Source: Pelodera strongyloides (taxonomy: Eukaryota; Nematoda; Chromadorea; Rhabditida; Rhabditidae). Taken from it: DNA of 64,000 nt. The notes beneath the pieces are model-generated. The model was not told the DNA's origin. It searched no databases and saw nothing but the letters and a program-made list of their open reading frames with translations. Position 1 is the stretch's first letter. Every line of letters starts with the position of its first letter. The position numbers were made by a program, and so were the translations under genes. Shown here piece by piece: positions 31,453 through 42,339 of this stretch. Location: contig JAANDG010000094.1 in the NCBI GenBank assembly GCA_036852015.1, positions 62,001-126,000 on the forward strand, in the 5' to 3' direction.

Positions 31453-33986
31453 AGGTTGGAGTTTGTGTTTGGTGTCGAGCTTTGTATTGTATTAGATTGA
31501 CGGTTGTAATTGATGCGTGATTCCTTAACGCGAATGTCAATCCTAATTCACAGGAATTCTATAACGCTATGTGAAAAAATACCGTAGTTTCAAAAGCACG
31601 CGTCTTTACGCATCTTTCATCTCTAGCACGCGCCTAGTACGTACCTTTTTTCTATTTCTCTCGCCTCACTCACTCCTCTTTTTCTTTACTGACTGCTTGT
31701 TTTCAAACGACCGGAATCTCATATTGAAGCTTTTTTTGACCCCAACATGCAAAACCGGTTGGACATTCCCTTTAATTTTCCTATTCCGGCTGAGGGAATG
31801 ATTGTGCCTCATCTTGTCACTTGTATTTTTTGTTAGAAATTTTAGAATTTCAGAACCGAGAGACGCGTATTATCTGATAAATCTGATTGATCGAAGAGCG
31901 AACTAGCGAGTTTGATGCCAGGCTTGTTTCTTTACTTCATTTTCCATTCGAAGTGAAAACGCTGAAGAATATTGCGGATTTTGGCTGTCTTTCTTGCTTA
32001 CATTACTCCTCGTTGCCCATTTTACACACTGTCTTTTTACTTGCGCAAATGTGGAAAGTGAATTCCGACTTACGATCCCACGATTGTATTTTCTTTCTTT
32101 TTCTTTGTTCTGACCTGCTTACCTGCTTTCGTCGATTTTTGCTCATCAGCTCATCTTATATTTTTATCGTCTGGCTTGGCGCAATAAGATGTGTATTGCT
32201 CTCTGGCATTGCGCATAACACTTTGTATGTGTCAAAGCTGTGAAGACCCCCTTAGTTGTCTAAGGTGCCTTAGATCAAGATCAGTAAGATAAGCTAGAGT
32301 TTTCTTAGTATTTCATGCATATTCTGTGTCGCGGTCCTGTCCTGAGGGGAAAAGCCTGGTGATATGCTATCTTCAGATATCAGTAGTATTAAGCCATTGA
32401 GCGGCGTTCAGTTTGAGTGTCTCCCCGATGCTCTGAGTGGTCTTTTTTTGTGAAGGGATATAGGGGGTTCCTGGTTCCTGTTCCTGAGCACAACAAGCGT
32501 AATTCCCCTCGGTGCGTTTTCACAAATAGTCCCTTTCTATTCTTTGTTTATCTGATTTTCTCTCCTCTACTATAACTATAACTATCAGTCCTTTTTGCAT
32601 TCTTTCTCCTTTTATGTTTGCAAAATCTAGTTGCTTGGATATATTTTGGTATTTTGAGTACGGTGTACCGCTTGTACAAGGCTCCATGTGGTACTTGTTG
32701 ATAATATTTACGTGGATGTCTGTGTGTAAAGTGTATTTCGTAGTTTAGACATTGTGGAAAGTTGATTGCGTATATATTTACCTTATCCATCTCAAAGAAT
32801 AACATGCATTATGCAATGAGTTTTTCCCATGTTTAAGAGAAATTTTTGTTTTAAGAACAAGTTTATTAGTACCCTCGTATTCTGAAACACTGGGACAGGG
32901 ATAGCAGTTCCGTTTTAAACCTGGAAGCTTTGAAATTTGAATTCGCCTGATTCGCCAAAATAGTGCAGTGCAAGTCACTGTAAAGAAAGTGAACCTTTTT
33001 TATTTTGAGTATGGTTTCAGAATATGGGTGAATTAGGCCAGTACATGTCCATTTTTCTTGACCTGGTGTATTATGCCCCTTATTGCGATCGGAATAGGTT
33101 TCTTCTTTTTTTTTAGAGATTGCTAATTTTCATTCAAATTTTCATTTTCATTCAACCTAACCGATTTATTTTCTTATTTGCCCCATATTTCATGAATATC
33201 ACTGCTGTGTGTTCCGTATGATCGTATGAGCGTTTAAAATTAGAAGTAACTTTTAGGGAGCGACGGTATGCCGAGATTGGCTGTAGGAGAACTTATTGCC
33301 TATTTTTCAAGAGTTTTATTTGTTTGTTTGTTTGGTTATAAAGCTTAGTATCCAGAGCCAATCCCGGTATATTGTTAAAAAAAGAGTAGTTTATTATATT
33401 ATTGGTTAAACCTCTAGGCTTTTATTGTTGAAACTCTGAAATGACTTTCTTGTCTATTCTATTGATGTTTTTGAGATTGTAGCCCTATTTTCTTTTGTGC
33501 TAAAAGTTTTTGATGAAAATGAAAGCACAAGATGTAGTTTCATAGTGTGTCTTTATCCTTTATTATATAGGGTATTATGTACTACACATATTCTTTATTG
33601 AATTTGATGATGTGTCCAATGATTTAGTTAGGATTGTACCTGGGAAAAATGTATAAAGATGTGCACGTGTGAAATAAAGATTTGAAAAGTTTGATTGTGT
33701 TTAAAGTGAGTTTTGTAGCGATTGATTGATTCATCGCGTTGAGTATTTTATACTAATTGATGCATGTGTTTGACAGTGATCCTTTTTTTGTTATCTTATA
33801 GTTGTGTATAGTTTTTACTTTTTACTGGAGTTTCTCGTTCACGCTTATGTCGCTTATGTGTGACTTAGCAGGGGAAAGCTCAGTTCTTGTGCTGTTTCCA
33901 TTATTGAGGATCTTCGTAAAGAATTTCGCCGTTGAGGTGGAATATAGGGTTTGAATTCCTTTTGTAATTCAATGGTTTACAGAGCT
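31453..33986. other. Intergenic region between DCN1 and URM1
   Basis: No supported gene. The sequence is T-rich on the plus strand, as long nematode 3' UTR or intergenic DNA often is. A candidate AATAAA is at 33673-33678. No recognised repeat family occurs here, unlike in most other gaps of the window. Confidence 0.55.
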
Positions 33987-35305
33987 ATGTCTACGGCTTT
34001 AACCCTAGAGTTCTCCGGAGGATCCGAGTTTCTTGTTGGAAATGAGAAAATGCACAAGGTGGGTCTTTTTTTCTGGTTGAGAAGCGTTTATTAGGTTACC
34101 AGCCGTTCGAAGAGCCCTACGGGCTCCTCCGACTGGAGGAATCGGCCTTCGGCCGCTTGCGTCTCGGGTTCTTTCCTAGGCGTTATAGCGCAGCAGATAG
34201 AGAGGTTGACTCTAAATCGAGAGTTTGAACCCCACGCGAGGCAATGATTTTTGTATGTTTCATTTCCATTGTGCCTTGCCGAAAACTTGATGAAAAGGCT
34301 TCGTTTCCGACATGACGACAAATAAACTCTTCTCTATAATAAGATATTTGGGAGAACTGTCGCCGCTCACAGCCGCGCTCGCATATACAACGATGATGTT
34401 CGAGCATGCTGATTGAGCAGTTTGGATTTATGTATCTTTTTTAACTGCGCGAATGGAAGGTACAAGGAAGTATGTAGTCCGCTCAGTGTCACATGATAAT
34501 GTCTACATGTTTTAGCGTTAGAGGATATGAAAATGAATAGAACATTAATCGTTAGTTTTGCAGGTTGATGTCCCTGGCGCGGACATAACTGTAAAGCATC
34601 TGATCGATTGGGTCAGGAACGAAATGTTGAAAGGCCTGTTCTTTAGTGCCTTTTTTCTGTGTTGTGGTGTTGCTTTGTTTGTTTGTTTGCTGTCTTGCAC
34701 AATTGTTTGCATACTTATATTTTGTGCTCAGTTTATTGCACTAATGATAATATTGTAATAATTATTTTGATAATGAAAGGTAAAAAGAAAAATATATTAA
34801 ACGTTAACCTATAACCGTGTAAGGTATCTTGCAGAACAAGACGTATTAATATTTGATGATATTATCAGTAAAATTATAATCCTGTTTTATTTTTTACATA
34901 GCTGTCAGCGGTGATGCCTTGATGCGTTGTCTCAAAAACTATCATAAAGGGTTGAAGGGTTGTTGAAAGATTTGAATTTTTCAGATTGTGACCGACCGGA
35001 ACTGCTCATCGAAAAGGGTACTGTACGACCGGGAGTTTTGGTTCTAATTAATGAGTGCGATTGGGAATTGCATGACCAGGTTAGTCGGATAATTTTCTCG
35101 TTTATCTTTTACCGTAGTACGGTAAAAAATTGTCGCAGTATGCAGTATTGCATGTTTAGCAAACTGGCCAGTAGTTTCATACAAAGAATTGTTTTTCGTT
35201 GTATTTTAAGAATAAGAATTGTCGTTTATTGTTACTTTTTAGATAGACACGGCTCTGAAGAACGGGGATACCGTAACTTTTATTTCTACATTACATGGTG
35301 GATAA
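33987..35305 (+). CDS. urm-1: Ubiquitin-related modifier URM1 (4 exons)
   Basis: Exons: 33987-34058, 34564-34633, 34985-35079, 35243-35305, giving 99 residues (family about 95-101). URM1 is a cytosolic sulfur carrier. Its C-terminal glycine is activated and thiocarboxylated by the MOCS3/Uba4 enzyme, supplying sulfur for thiolation of wobble uridine in Lys, Glu and Gln tRNAs. It can also be conjugated to proteins. The sequence shows the beta-grasp start [12 protein letters not shown], the core [20 protein letters not shown] followed by ECDWEL, and the essential C-terminus TFISTLHGG ending exactly at the stop. The ATG at 33987 is preceded by the unpaired acceptor GTTTACAG plus four bases. An ATG at 33972 upstream would add five residues but lies before that acceptor. 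The intron after exon 2 appears to start with GC rather than GT. EAPP follows 353 bases downstream in the same sense. Confidence 0.9.
34176..34240 (+). repeat. tRNA-derived sequence
   Basis: A-box-like GTTATAGCGCAGCAGATAGA and B-box GAGTTTGAACCCCACGC, but the stems pair poorly. In intron 1 of URM1. About 85 bases further on, the inverse strand reads ATCTTATTATAGAGAAGAG, resembling the 5' end of the Helitron-like element at 40225, so this tRNA-like stretch may have been carried by such an element. Confidence 0.45.
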
Positions 35306-35311
35306 AATAAA
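35306..35311 (+). terminator. Poly(A) signal of URM1
   Basis: AATAAA directly after the URM1 stop codon and 345 bases before the EAPP trans-splice acceptor. Confidence 0.5.
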
Positions 35312-35658
35312 TGAGTGTTGATGGTTACTGTACTTTTTATGACCTGATTAGCGTTGTGGCGCTACAATTGTGTATTTCGATCTAATACCTATGATTGTTA
35401 TCATCCTTTTACGTAACAAAAAATCTTCATTTGGTTGGATGTAGTCTTTTTCGCCAATTGTTTAGTTATGGTTCGTTTCGTAGCCTCGAAATCCTTTGTC
35501 ATCGCATTGCTTTTGTAGTTTATTATATTTCGCACTTTTGATGATGTCAATGTGTTTCTGTTCATTTTTGTAAATTTGTTTCAACTTCTAACTTCACGTC
35601 ATTGTATCGTGTATGCTTCACGTTCTGTTCGTAAATTTACCATCGGTGTTTTTCAGGT
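35306..35658 (+). promoter_or_regulatory. URM1-EAPP intercistronic gap with trans-splice acceptor
   Basis: The gap between the two genes is T-rich and ends in GTTTTTCAG at 35656, followed by GT and the EAPP ATG. There is no donor-bearing upstream exon in the gap. Its length fits the intercistronic spacing of nematode operons, where the downstream message receives a spliced leader. Confidence 0.5.
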
Positions 35659-38600
35659 ATGGAGCATGAGAAGCTCGTGCCGTTTAAGAAGCTTGATGAT
35701 GATTACTACGTGGGCGAAGCCGATAGGCCCGGAGCACTGGAGAGCGAGGATGAAATGAGGTATTGTATGAGAGTATTTGAGTTCCACCTTTGCGCGAATT
35801 CGCCGCGAAAGTACCATCCCAGTTCACTTTTCCGTTTTCGAGCACTGTAGGTAAAATTCAACTAAGCGAAACTGCGATAACATGGATAATACTTTCGCAT
35901 GCGAAAGTTCGTTAAAGCATAACATAAATACTCCATATGTTGTGAGCGCAATTTGTCTCCCTTCTGCGTTGCTCTAGTTATGTACGCTGTTTCTTATACA
36001 CACTGAGTGTGAGGATGAATTTAAGTGATGTTATCCCGCTGTAGGTTATTATAGCAGAGTTATTTTGAAAAAAAAAACATTTCTTTGTCGGTCCCTTTGG
36101 AGGGCTTACTTTTTTGTTCTCTGCACCTGCAACTACAATCCTAGTTTTCTTTTGTTTGACTCTTTTTTTTCGGGTAGCTTATCAGTTAGATATAGATAAA
36201 TCACGCGGATTGCTTGACCTGGGAAGAATCTGCGAAAATGATGGATTGGTGGAAAATCGGAAAATGTTGCGCTAGAATAGAGCTGGGATAGAAAGGCTGA
36301 TTGATAATGATAATGAACTTGTATAGGATTTTTCCGCAGGCCTTTTTTCCTTTCGGTAAGATGGAGAGAGAGAGAGAAAGAGAGATTCAGAGGGGAAGAA
36401 AGAGAGAGAGAATGAATTCCTTCTATATCCACATCCGCAGTAGCTTATTATAACGGTATCCTTATCCTTTGCCTTAGAGTGGAGGATGTTTCTTGCAAGT
36501 AAGATGAAGACTGTCTTTCTGTAGTTCAATCAAAGCAGTAGCACGGTATTGAAGTGTGTTGTTTATTTAATAAGTATATGTTAGTCAGTTTTTATCAGCA
36601 ACATAATTACTTTAGCTCCGATGATGAGCTTCAAGCTGCGCTTAAAGAAATTGCTGGAATACCGACGTGCGCACAGAAGCGAAAGTTACAAGGTTAGACT
36701 TCTTCTTTTATTGTAAATAAATATTGATAATACCATAAAAGGTTAAGATTAGACCCGTCTTCGCAAGAGATCTGAACTCCGCGCGGGGCAGGTCCCGTGC
36801 CTGAAATGCACGGTCATACTCTAATGAGAAGGCTTGGTCTGCAGGGAGCAGGAATCGAACCGACGAGACGCAGTGCCTGCGCTGCTCTTGAGACAGCGAC
36901 TTTGGCACTGCGGCACCTGACTGAATAATTATTACTATTTTATCTTTATTTTTACAGAGCGCAGTGAATTTGAGGATGATATGGAAAATGAGCTGGACGT
37001 GAGTATAACTGCGTACGCTGGAGAACATATGGGAGGCTCGCAGCAGGATTTGACAAAGGTTTTTATTTAGATGTATTAATTATTCTTCCCGTTTCTTTAT
37101 TACTTTTGATTCATTTAAATACTTAGACGGCCCAGGCCTAGCGGAGGATAGAGAAGTATTCAGAGGCCATATTCACCACTCGGATTCCCTCAGGGAAATA
37201 CTCCCGGGGGACAGAAAATAGACTCTAAAGTGAGACATTCAGAGAAAAAGACGGGGAATTCCCCATGGGGAACTGAGTGGTGAATATGACCCCAGAGGGA
37301 GAGGGGGAAGACTTGAAGGAAAGCACTTCCCCTCACGTCTTCCCTCGAGGCATGCACAGAGAGCGAGAGAGAGAGAGGAGACTGAGAGAGAGGAGAGGTA
37401 GACAGTGCTGTTGCTGTATAGGTACACCCACTGTTCTATAGTATGCTAGAAATCTTGCTTCTTCAAATCCCTTTTCAGATGGACGTGGATGACGGCCCGC
37501 CTCCCTTGGAAAGTGATTCAGATGATGATGATCCGAGCACGTCACCAGTAAAGAAGATGAAAGGTGTTTTACATTTCTTGCGCAAACTAGTAGAACTGGT
37601 TTACCAACGTGTTAGTGAAATCTTGACAACTCTAAACCAGCTCACTGAAACATCGTCATTTACTGTTTGCTGCCGCCTTACTATTCATTGCCTTAGCATA
37701 TATTACCGTATATGGTAGAGTTGATTATTATCGTAGAAGTGTAGTCATGAAGTGATTTTTGTGGTGGTTATTAATGTGATGTTTTACAGAATTGCTGCCC
37801 GCTCCTGCCAAATCAGCACTCAAAAAGCCCAAGGTTGAGGAGATTTTGGAGGACCAGGCTGGAAGTTCGCTTTCCACCACAGAAACAGAACAGGAGAAAC
37901 ATGTGAGTGAAGGTCGAACTTGTTTTTATAATATTCGATATGCGGGGGTTAGGTTCAACTCTGAACGGCACTCGAAGTCGCAGTGTGGAGTTTTGAATGA
38001 TAGTTGAAATTCTCTACCGGACGTAATTTTTCGAGCTCATGAGCTCATCTGGCTAGGGTACTATTTTATTATGGAGCTGTACTTGTTAGGCATCTTTTGA
38101 AAGCGTATTCGGTATTCGGGCGGAGTGTGACTTGAAGAAAGCTAAGTGATGCATTACTGTAGGTAACGATTAAAGAGGAGCGCAGTGAGTGTGCGTCGAG
38201 TTCTGTCAAAGAGAAAGAGGAAGAAAGGGAAGAAGAGACAATGGAAACTGAAGAGAATCCGATCAAGGACATGGCGAAAAAGATGGAGCGCCAGGTTGGG
38301 AATTGTATCTTTATATGTTTTTCTGTAGAAATATATATGTGTGGGGAGGGGAATGGGAGTAGTGCATAAGTGTTAGTGTAGTGATGTAGTGAGAAAATAT
38401 ATATTGAGTAACAGTGTCGGTTCTTGAGCCCAACAAATGAGGCCTTTTGGGTATTACTATTTCGTGATTTTATTGAGGCCTTTTGGGTATTATTATTTGT
38501 GATTTTATTGTTTAAGAATGAAGAACTTCCCGAGTTTTATGACGCTGATGAGGATGATGAAAATGAAAGGTATTATCATTGTTTAGTTTATCGATTTTGT

Positions 38601-40678
38601 TGTTTGTTGTGCCGTCTGTTTTTTTTAGTTGTGGTTGTGGTTAACTGGCGTTATGTGGATTTTTATTACACCGTAGCTGTTACTAATTTCCGATGAAAAG
38701 ATGATGTTTCATAAGAGCTAACAGCGTTATCCTGTAGTTGTGCTCCTTGAAGTAATGTAAGGGTTGGTGAAGTCTCTTTGAACTGAACTAGAACATTTGA
38801 GTTTAGCTTCATTGTAGTGTTTTTTTAGTCTTCGTTGGTAGGCTAGGGTTGTTTGAGATCGTGGAACTATATATAGCGAATTTCTACGTTTTTTTAACCA
38901 GGGGAAACATCCTTAAATTCGTGGTGAACCCAGCTTCTATCCTACTTTTTAACAAGCCCTAGCTAAATGGTTCCCAAAGATTCATGAAGCTCTCCTAGTG
39001 TTTGGTCCTTGGGTGTTTTGTATATGAAACCTATTCGTTCCTTACCAATTATCTTGTTAGGTTCTACTTTCTATTGATTTCTTTTTAGATGGATGGCAGC
39101 ACAGAGATTATTGCGCAAAGGCAGAGCGGAGGGCGACGAAGCTGATCCGTTGGAGGGATTGGACGAAAAACAGAGGAGAAGTAAGGTGGGTTGGTTTAGT
39201 TGACTTAGGTAGTTTTGGTGTTTCTTGTTAAATTTATGTGGACTTGTGGCCTTTATTATCTTTTTTTTAGTTCATGAATGATATTCAGATCGACGATGGC
39301 TCAGATGCTGTATTATCGTGTCCGGGTTGCATGTCGTTGTTGACACGTGACTGTCAGCGCCATGAGGTTTACCATGATCAGTATAGGTACGAGTTTTTCA
39401 TGTTATGAAATTGGTTTATTTTGTTACGCACTAATATTCACTGTTTTTATGTTAGTATACGTCGACGCCGGTAAATAAGTAAGTCGAGTAAATAAGTTAC
39501 TATCATTAACAACTTTATCGTTAATCTATCAGTATCATTAACCCGCAAACCCCAAAAGGAGTATCCGGATGGGTTCAACGGTTACTTCGAAATTTCTATA
39601 AAAAACGGAAGTTCTCCGTTGTATAGGTATCAGCGCGGAATGCGCACCAGTCTGCTAAGTGAAGTGTACAGTAATGTAAAAATAATGCTAAGTAACCTAA
39701 GCCTAACAATAAGCCCTATATCTGTTGTTTTTAGAGCAATGTTCGTGGAAAACGTTACCGTAGACGATGAACTGTTGACCGTGCAAAAGACTGGTAAGGA
39801 GAAGCGAAAACAGAAGCAAAAGCTGAAGAAGGATGGAAAAGAGGTAGTGTTTTTGATTGGATTTCGGTATTGTATTTGAGTTTTGATTTGTTTTGTTAAT
39901 TTGTCAGGTTAGCAGTACTTTTCGGATGTCAACGACTTGCTGGAGGAAGTTCTTTTTCTTTTACCCACCAACTGAAACACTGATATTTGCGGGCAAAATT
40001 ATGCCTGAGAATGAGACTTTGAGAATGAGTTCCAATTAGTACAGTGGTTGGCATATTTTTTTGTTATATTATTATAATACCAAAAGACTACGCCGCCTGA
40101 TTCGGTCCTTCCATACTTATGAAACGTCTAAAACGTCCTTTTGAATGAATTCAATCCCAAATAAGTGCTTTTGCATAATGAGCTTCGGTTGAGCTCGACA
40201 CTCTTATAAGCCGGCGGAACAATATCTTATTATATAAAAGAGTAACTGTAGCCTAATTTGCATACCGATGTGCGTTACGAAATGCAAATTTTCGTGTTCG
40301 GGTATAAAAAGAGTGTCGCAGCTCAATATCGAAGTATGCATATGCAACTGTTTTATATTATGTGAATTTCTTATGATACGTTTGAAACTTTGTATATAAG
40401 TATGCCCATGCTAAACCAATCATATTTGATATTTCCATGTAAGTCGCAGCAGGCGGCGTGAGCCGACTGGTTTATTTATATTTTAATGATTTCCGTGACG
40501 TGAGTGCTAACTCACACTCCAGTTACTCTTTTATATAATAAGATATTTTGTTTAGCCTACTTCCTCAGCCGATGATATATTCTACCCGGTGAAGTGCGCG
40601 GTGTGCTCTACAAGTGTTGCTGTTGTTGATCTTGAGGATGTCTACCATTTCTTTAATGTTTTGGCGGGATACGCTTAG
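35659..40678 (+). CDS. EAPP: E2F-associated phosphoprotein (EAPP) homologue (11 exons)
   Basis: Exons: 35659-35759, 36616-36692, 36958-37058 (or to 36998), 37479-37563, 37790-37902, 38163-38294, 38517-38569, 39089-39185, 39271-39386, 39735-39843, 40556-40678. Phases close and give 368 residues, longer than human EAPP (about 285). The first 215 residues are acidic and disordered, with Asp/Glu runs ([16 protein letters not shown]). The conserved C-terminal part has [31 protein letters not shown] followed by [14 protein letters not shown], and [15 protein letters not shown]...[13 protein letters not shown]. The two CxxC pairs (CPGC, CAVC) probably bind zinc. In vertebrates EAPP is a nuclear phosphoprotein that binds E2F factors and also affects splicing-related steps. 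The role in nematodes is inferred. Two good donors for exon 3 differ by 60 bases and keep the frame. The long final intron contains a Helitron-like element. Confidence 0.9.
36362..36412. repeat. GA-rich microsatellite
   Basis: Imperfect GAGA/GAAA run in intron 1 of EAPP. Read on the minus strand it gives a spurious Ser/Leu-rich ORF. Confidence 0.8.
36841..36923 (-). pseudogene. tRNA-Leu-like pseudogene (CAA anticodon)
   Basis: On the minus strand: A-box GTGCCGCAGTGCC, and a five-pair anticodon stem GCTGT/GCAGC enclosing the loop CTCAAGA (anticodon CAA, U33 and purine 37 present). A four-pair variable arm GCAG-GCA-CTGC as in class II tRNAs is followed by the B-box CGGTTCGATTCC. The acceptor stem pairs over only about four bases and the T-stem has a mismatch, so it is probably not functional. 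In intron 2 of EAPP. Confidence 0.55.
37161..37297. mobile_element. Family G inverted-repeat element, copy 2
   Basis: Arms AGGCCATATTCACCACTC and GAGTGGTGAATATGACC, with the inner CCCCATGGGG palindrome and a GGGGACAGAAAATAG block also found (inverted) in copy 1 at 1985-2118. In intron 3 of EAPP. Confidence 0.7.
40225..40470 (+). mobile_element. Helitron-like non-autonomous element
   Basis: Length 246 bases. The 5' end is TCTTATTATATAAAAGAGTA. The 3' end is a GC-rich hairpin (CGGC-GTGA-GCCG) followed by ACTGG, which fits the CTRR terminus of Helitrons. It is flanked by A on the left and T on the right, the standard Helitron insertion context, with no terminal inverted repeat or target duplication. 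The same 3' end (hairpin plus ACTGG then T) recurs at 59872-59891. An inverted copy of the 5' end is at 40524-40549. It has no coding capacity. In intron 10 of EAPP. Confidence 0.6.
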
Positions 40679-42339
40679 AAGCAAGGTTGGTGGTGGGTCT
40701 TCTTTGTATATTAATTATGCAATTATCCATACCTTATAATTGCCTTGGACAACTTGTATGGGTGGCAATATGTGACTTTGTGTGTGGGTGTGACTTTGCT
40801 GAATTGTTCTCTTTTTGTATTTGGCCATAGAGCTAAAGCTAAGCTAAAACCATTTAAATTTCGGGCAAAGACAACGACTCTTTACTCTGTAGAGTTTATC
40901 GCATTTTAGTTTAACTACTATAATGTAAATGTAAAATAGTGTGAGTAGTGAGTATTCTTCTAAATGATCCTTCTCCGCTCCTTTGTTATTTGTTCATTAC
41001 GAGCTTTGGAGTTTGTTGCATTCTATCGTTCATTTGTTATGCATGAAAGCTAGAAGAGGGTGGTTGTTCGGGAGTCCACACTTTTCGTTGTTTACTTTCT
41101 CGCTCTTGCTTTTGTACTTGATACAGATGCTCTGCTGAGATAGTTTTGTTGCATCGTAACTTTCAAATCATAGAAGGTTGACGTCGCATTTTGAGTTGAA
41201 GCTTTCCAAACTGGCGATATTTGTTTACAATTTATAATGTGCAATTTATGTGCTTGGCAGGTTTGTTTTGCTAACAATAGCAGTGCCGTTGTGTTAGAGT
41301 TTGATACTTAGTTTTGCTAACAATATACTGTACATTTCAGGTGATCTGTGCGTTGTTTGGTTTGTCGGACGCGAATGATAGGTTTACAAACTTTGAAACC
41401 ATTCGGTAATAGTTACGGTATGTTTAGTTTAGAATAACTACAGTACTACTATTAGTTTCATGCCAACCTTTACTTACGTTCCATAAAAATAGAGTGAACA
41501 TTGAATGTCATTGGTAATACTACAAACTATAATATATGTATGTTCTAAACTTATAATCTAAGTTATGTTTGTGGCTGTCCTGTCTTTTTATTATCGAGTC
41601 AGTGTTATTTATTATCACTGATATACGACTGCGATTTTGTTTGGGGTTGTGTGACTGATTGTGTAGTGTATAGTTTGATCCCGGTGTAGAAATCGATATA
41701 TAGTTTTTAATGTGAAATGTTATTACATATAAGTGACCAATTATTGTATTTCAACAATATACAATTTTGTTTGTTGATCTCGTTTAAGTTTAGAAATATG
41801 TAACTGTAAGCTCTTAGAAGATTACTGGTTTTTTTGCTTGATGTTTGTTATTTTGTAATTGGTCTTTTGTTTGAAAATTATTTTATGAATTGCATGCAGT
41901 ACTGTCGAGGTTTAAATGATTTATATTTGAAAAATAAATATTTGTGAGTTTGTGCTTTCGTTGTTTTATTTATGATTTGCAACAAGCGGTTGAAACCAGT
42001 TGATCTATCTGTATGTGTTTTGAAATTGAAGTGGGGCTGTAATAGTAGTAGAACGTTTAGATGGTTTATGTTTGGAGTTATTCTGTCTTGAGCTTACGGT
42101 GTTGGGAGTTAGGGTCGAAATATATGGTTAGCGGGTTACTAGAAGGATTCTCGGACAGCCCATCGCCTGAGTCTGTTCCCAGTATATAAATAAGCTAGGT
42201 GAAACATTGTTGTTATAAGATGTTGCTCGCTAACTACGCGAGATCTGTCACTGGAGGAATTCACCCGATCTTGTATAAATATTTTAATTTTCATAGAATT
42301 GCTTACTGTCATTATGCATATATGTTTATTTTATTTTAG
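40679..42339. other. Intergenic region between EAPP and the TMEM272-like gene
   Basis: No supported gene or repeat family. A candidate poly(A) signal AATAAA lies at 41933-41938. The sequence is T-rich on the plus strand with scattered TTTGTT stretches. Confidence 0.55.
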
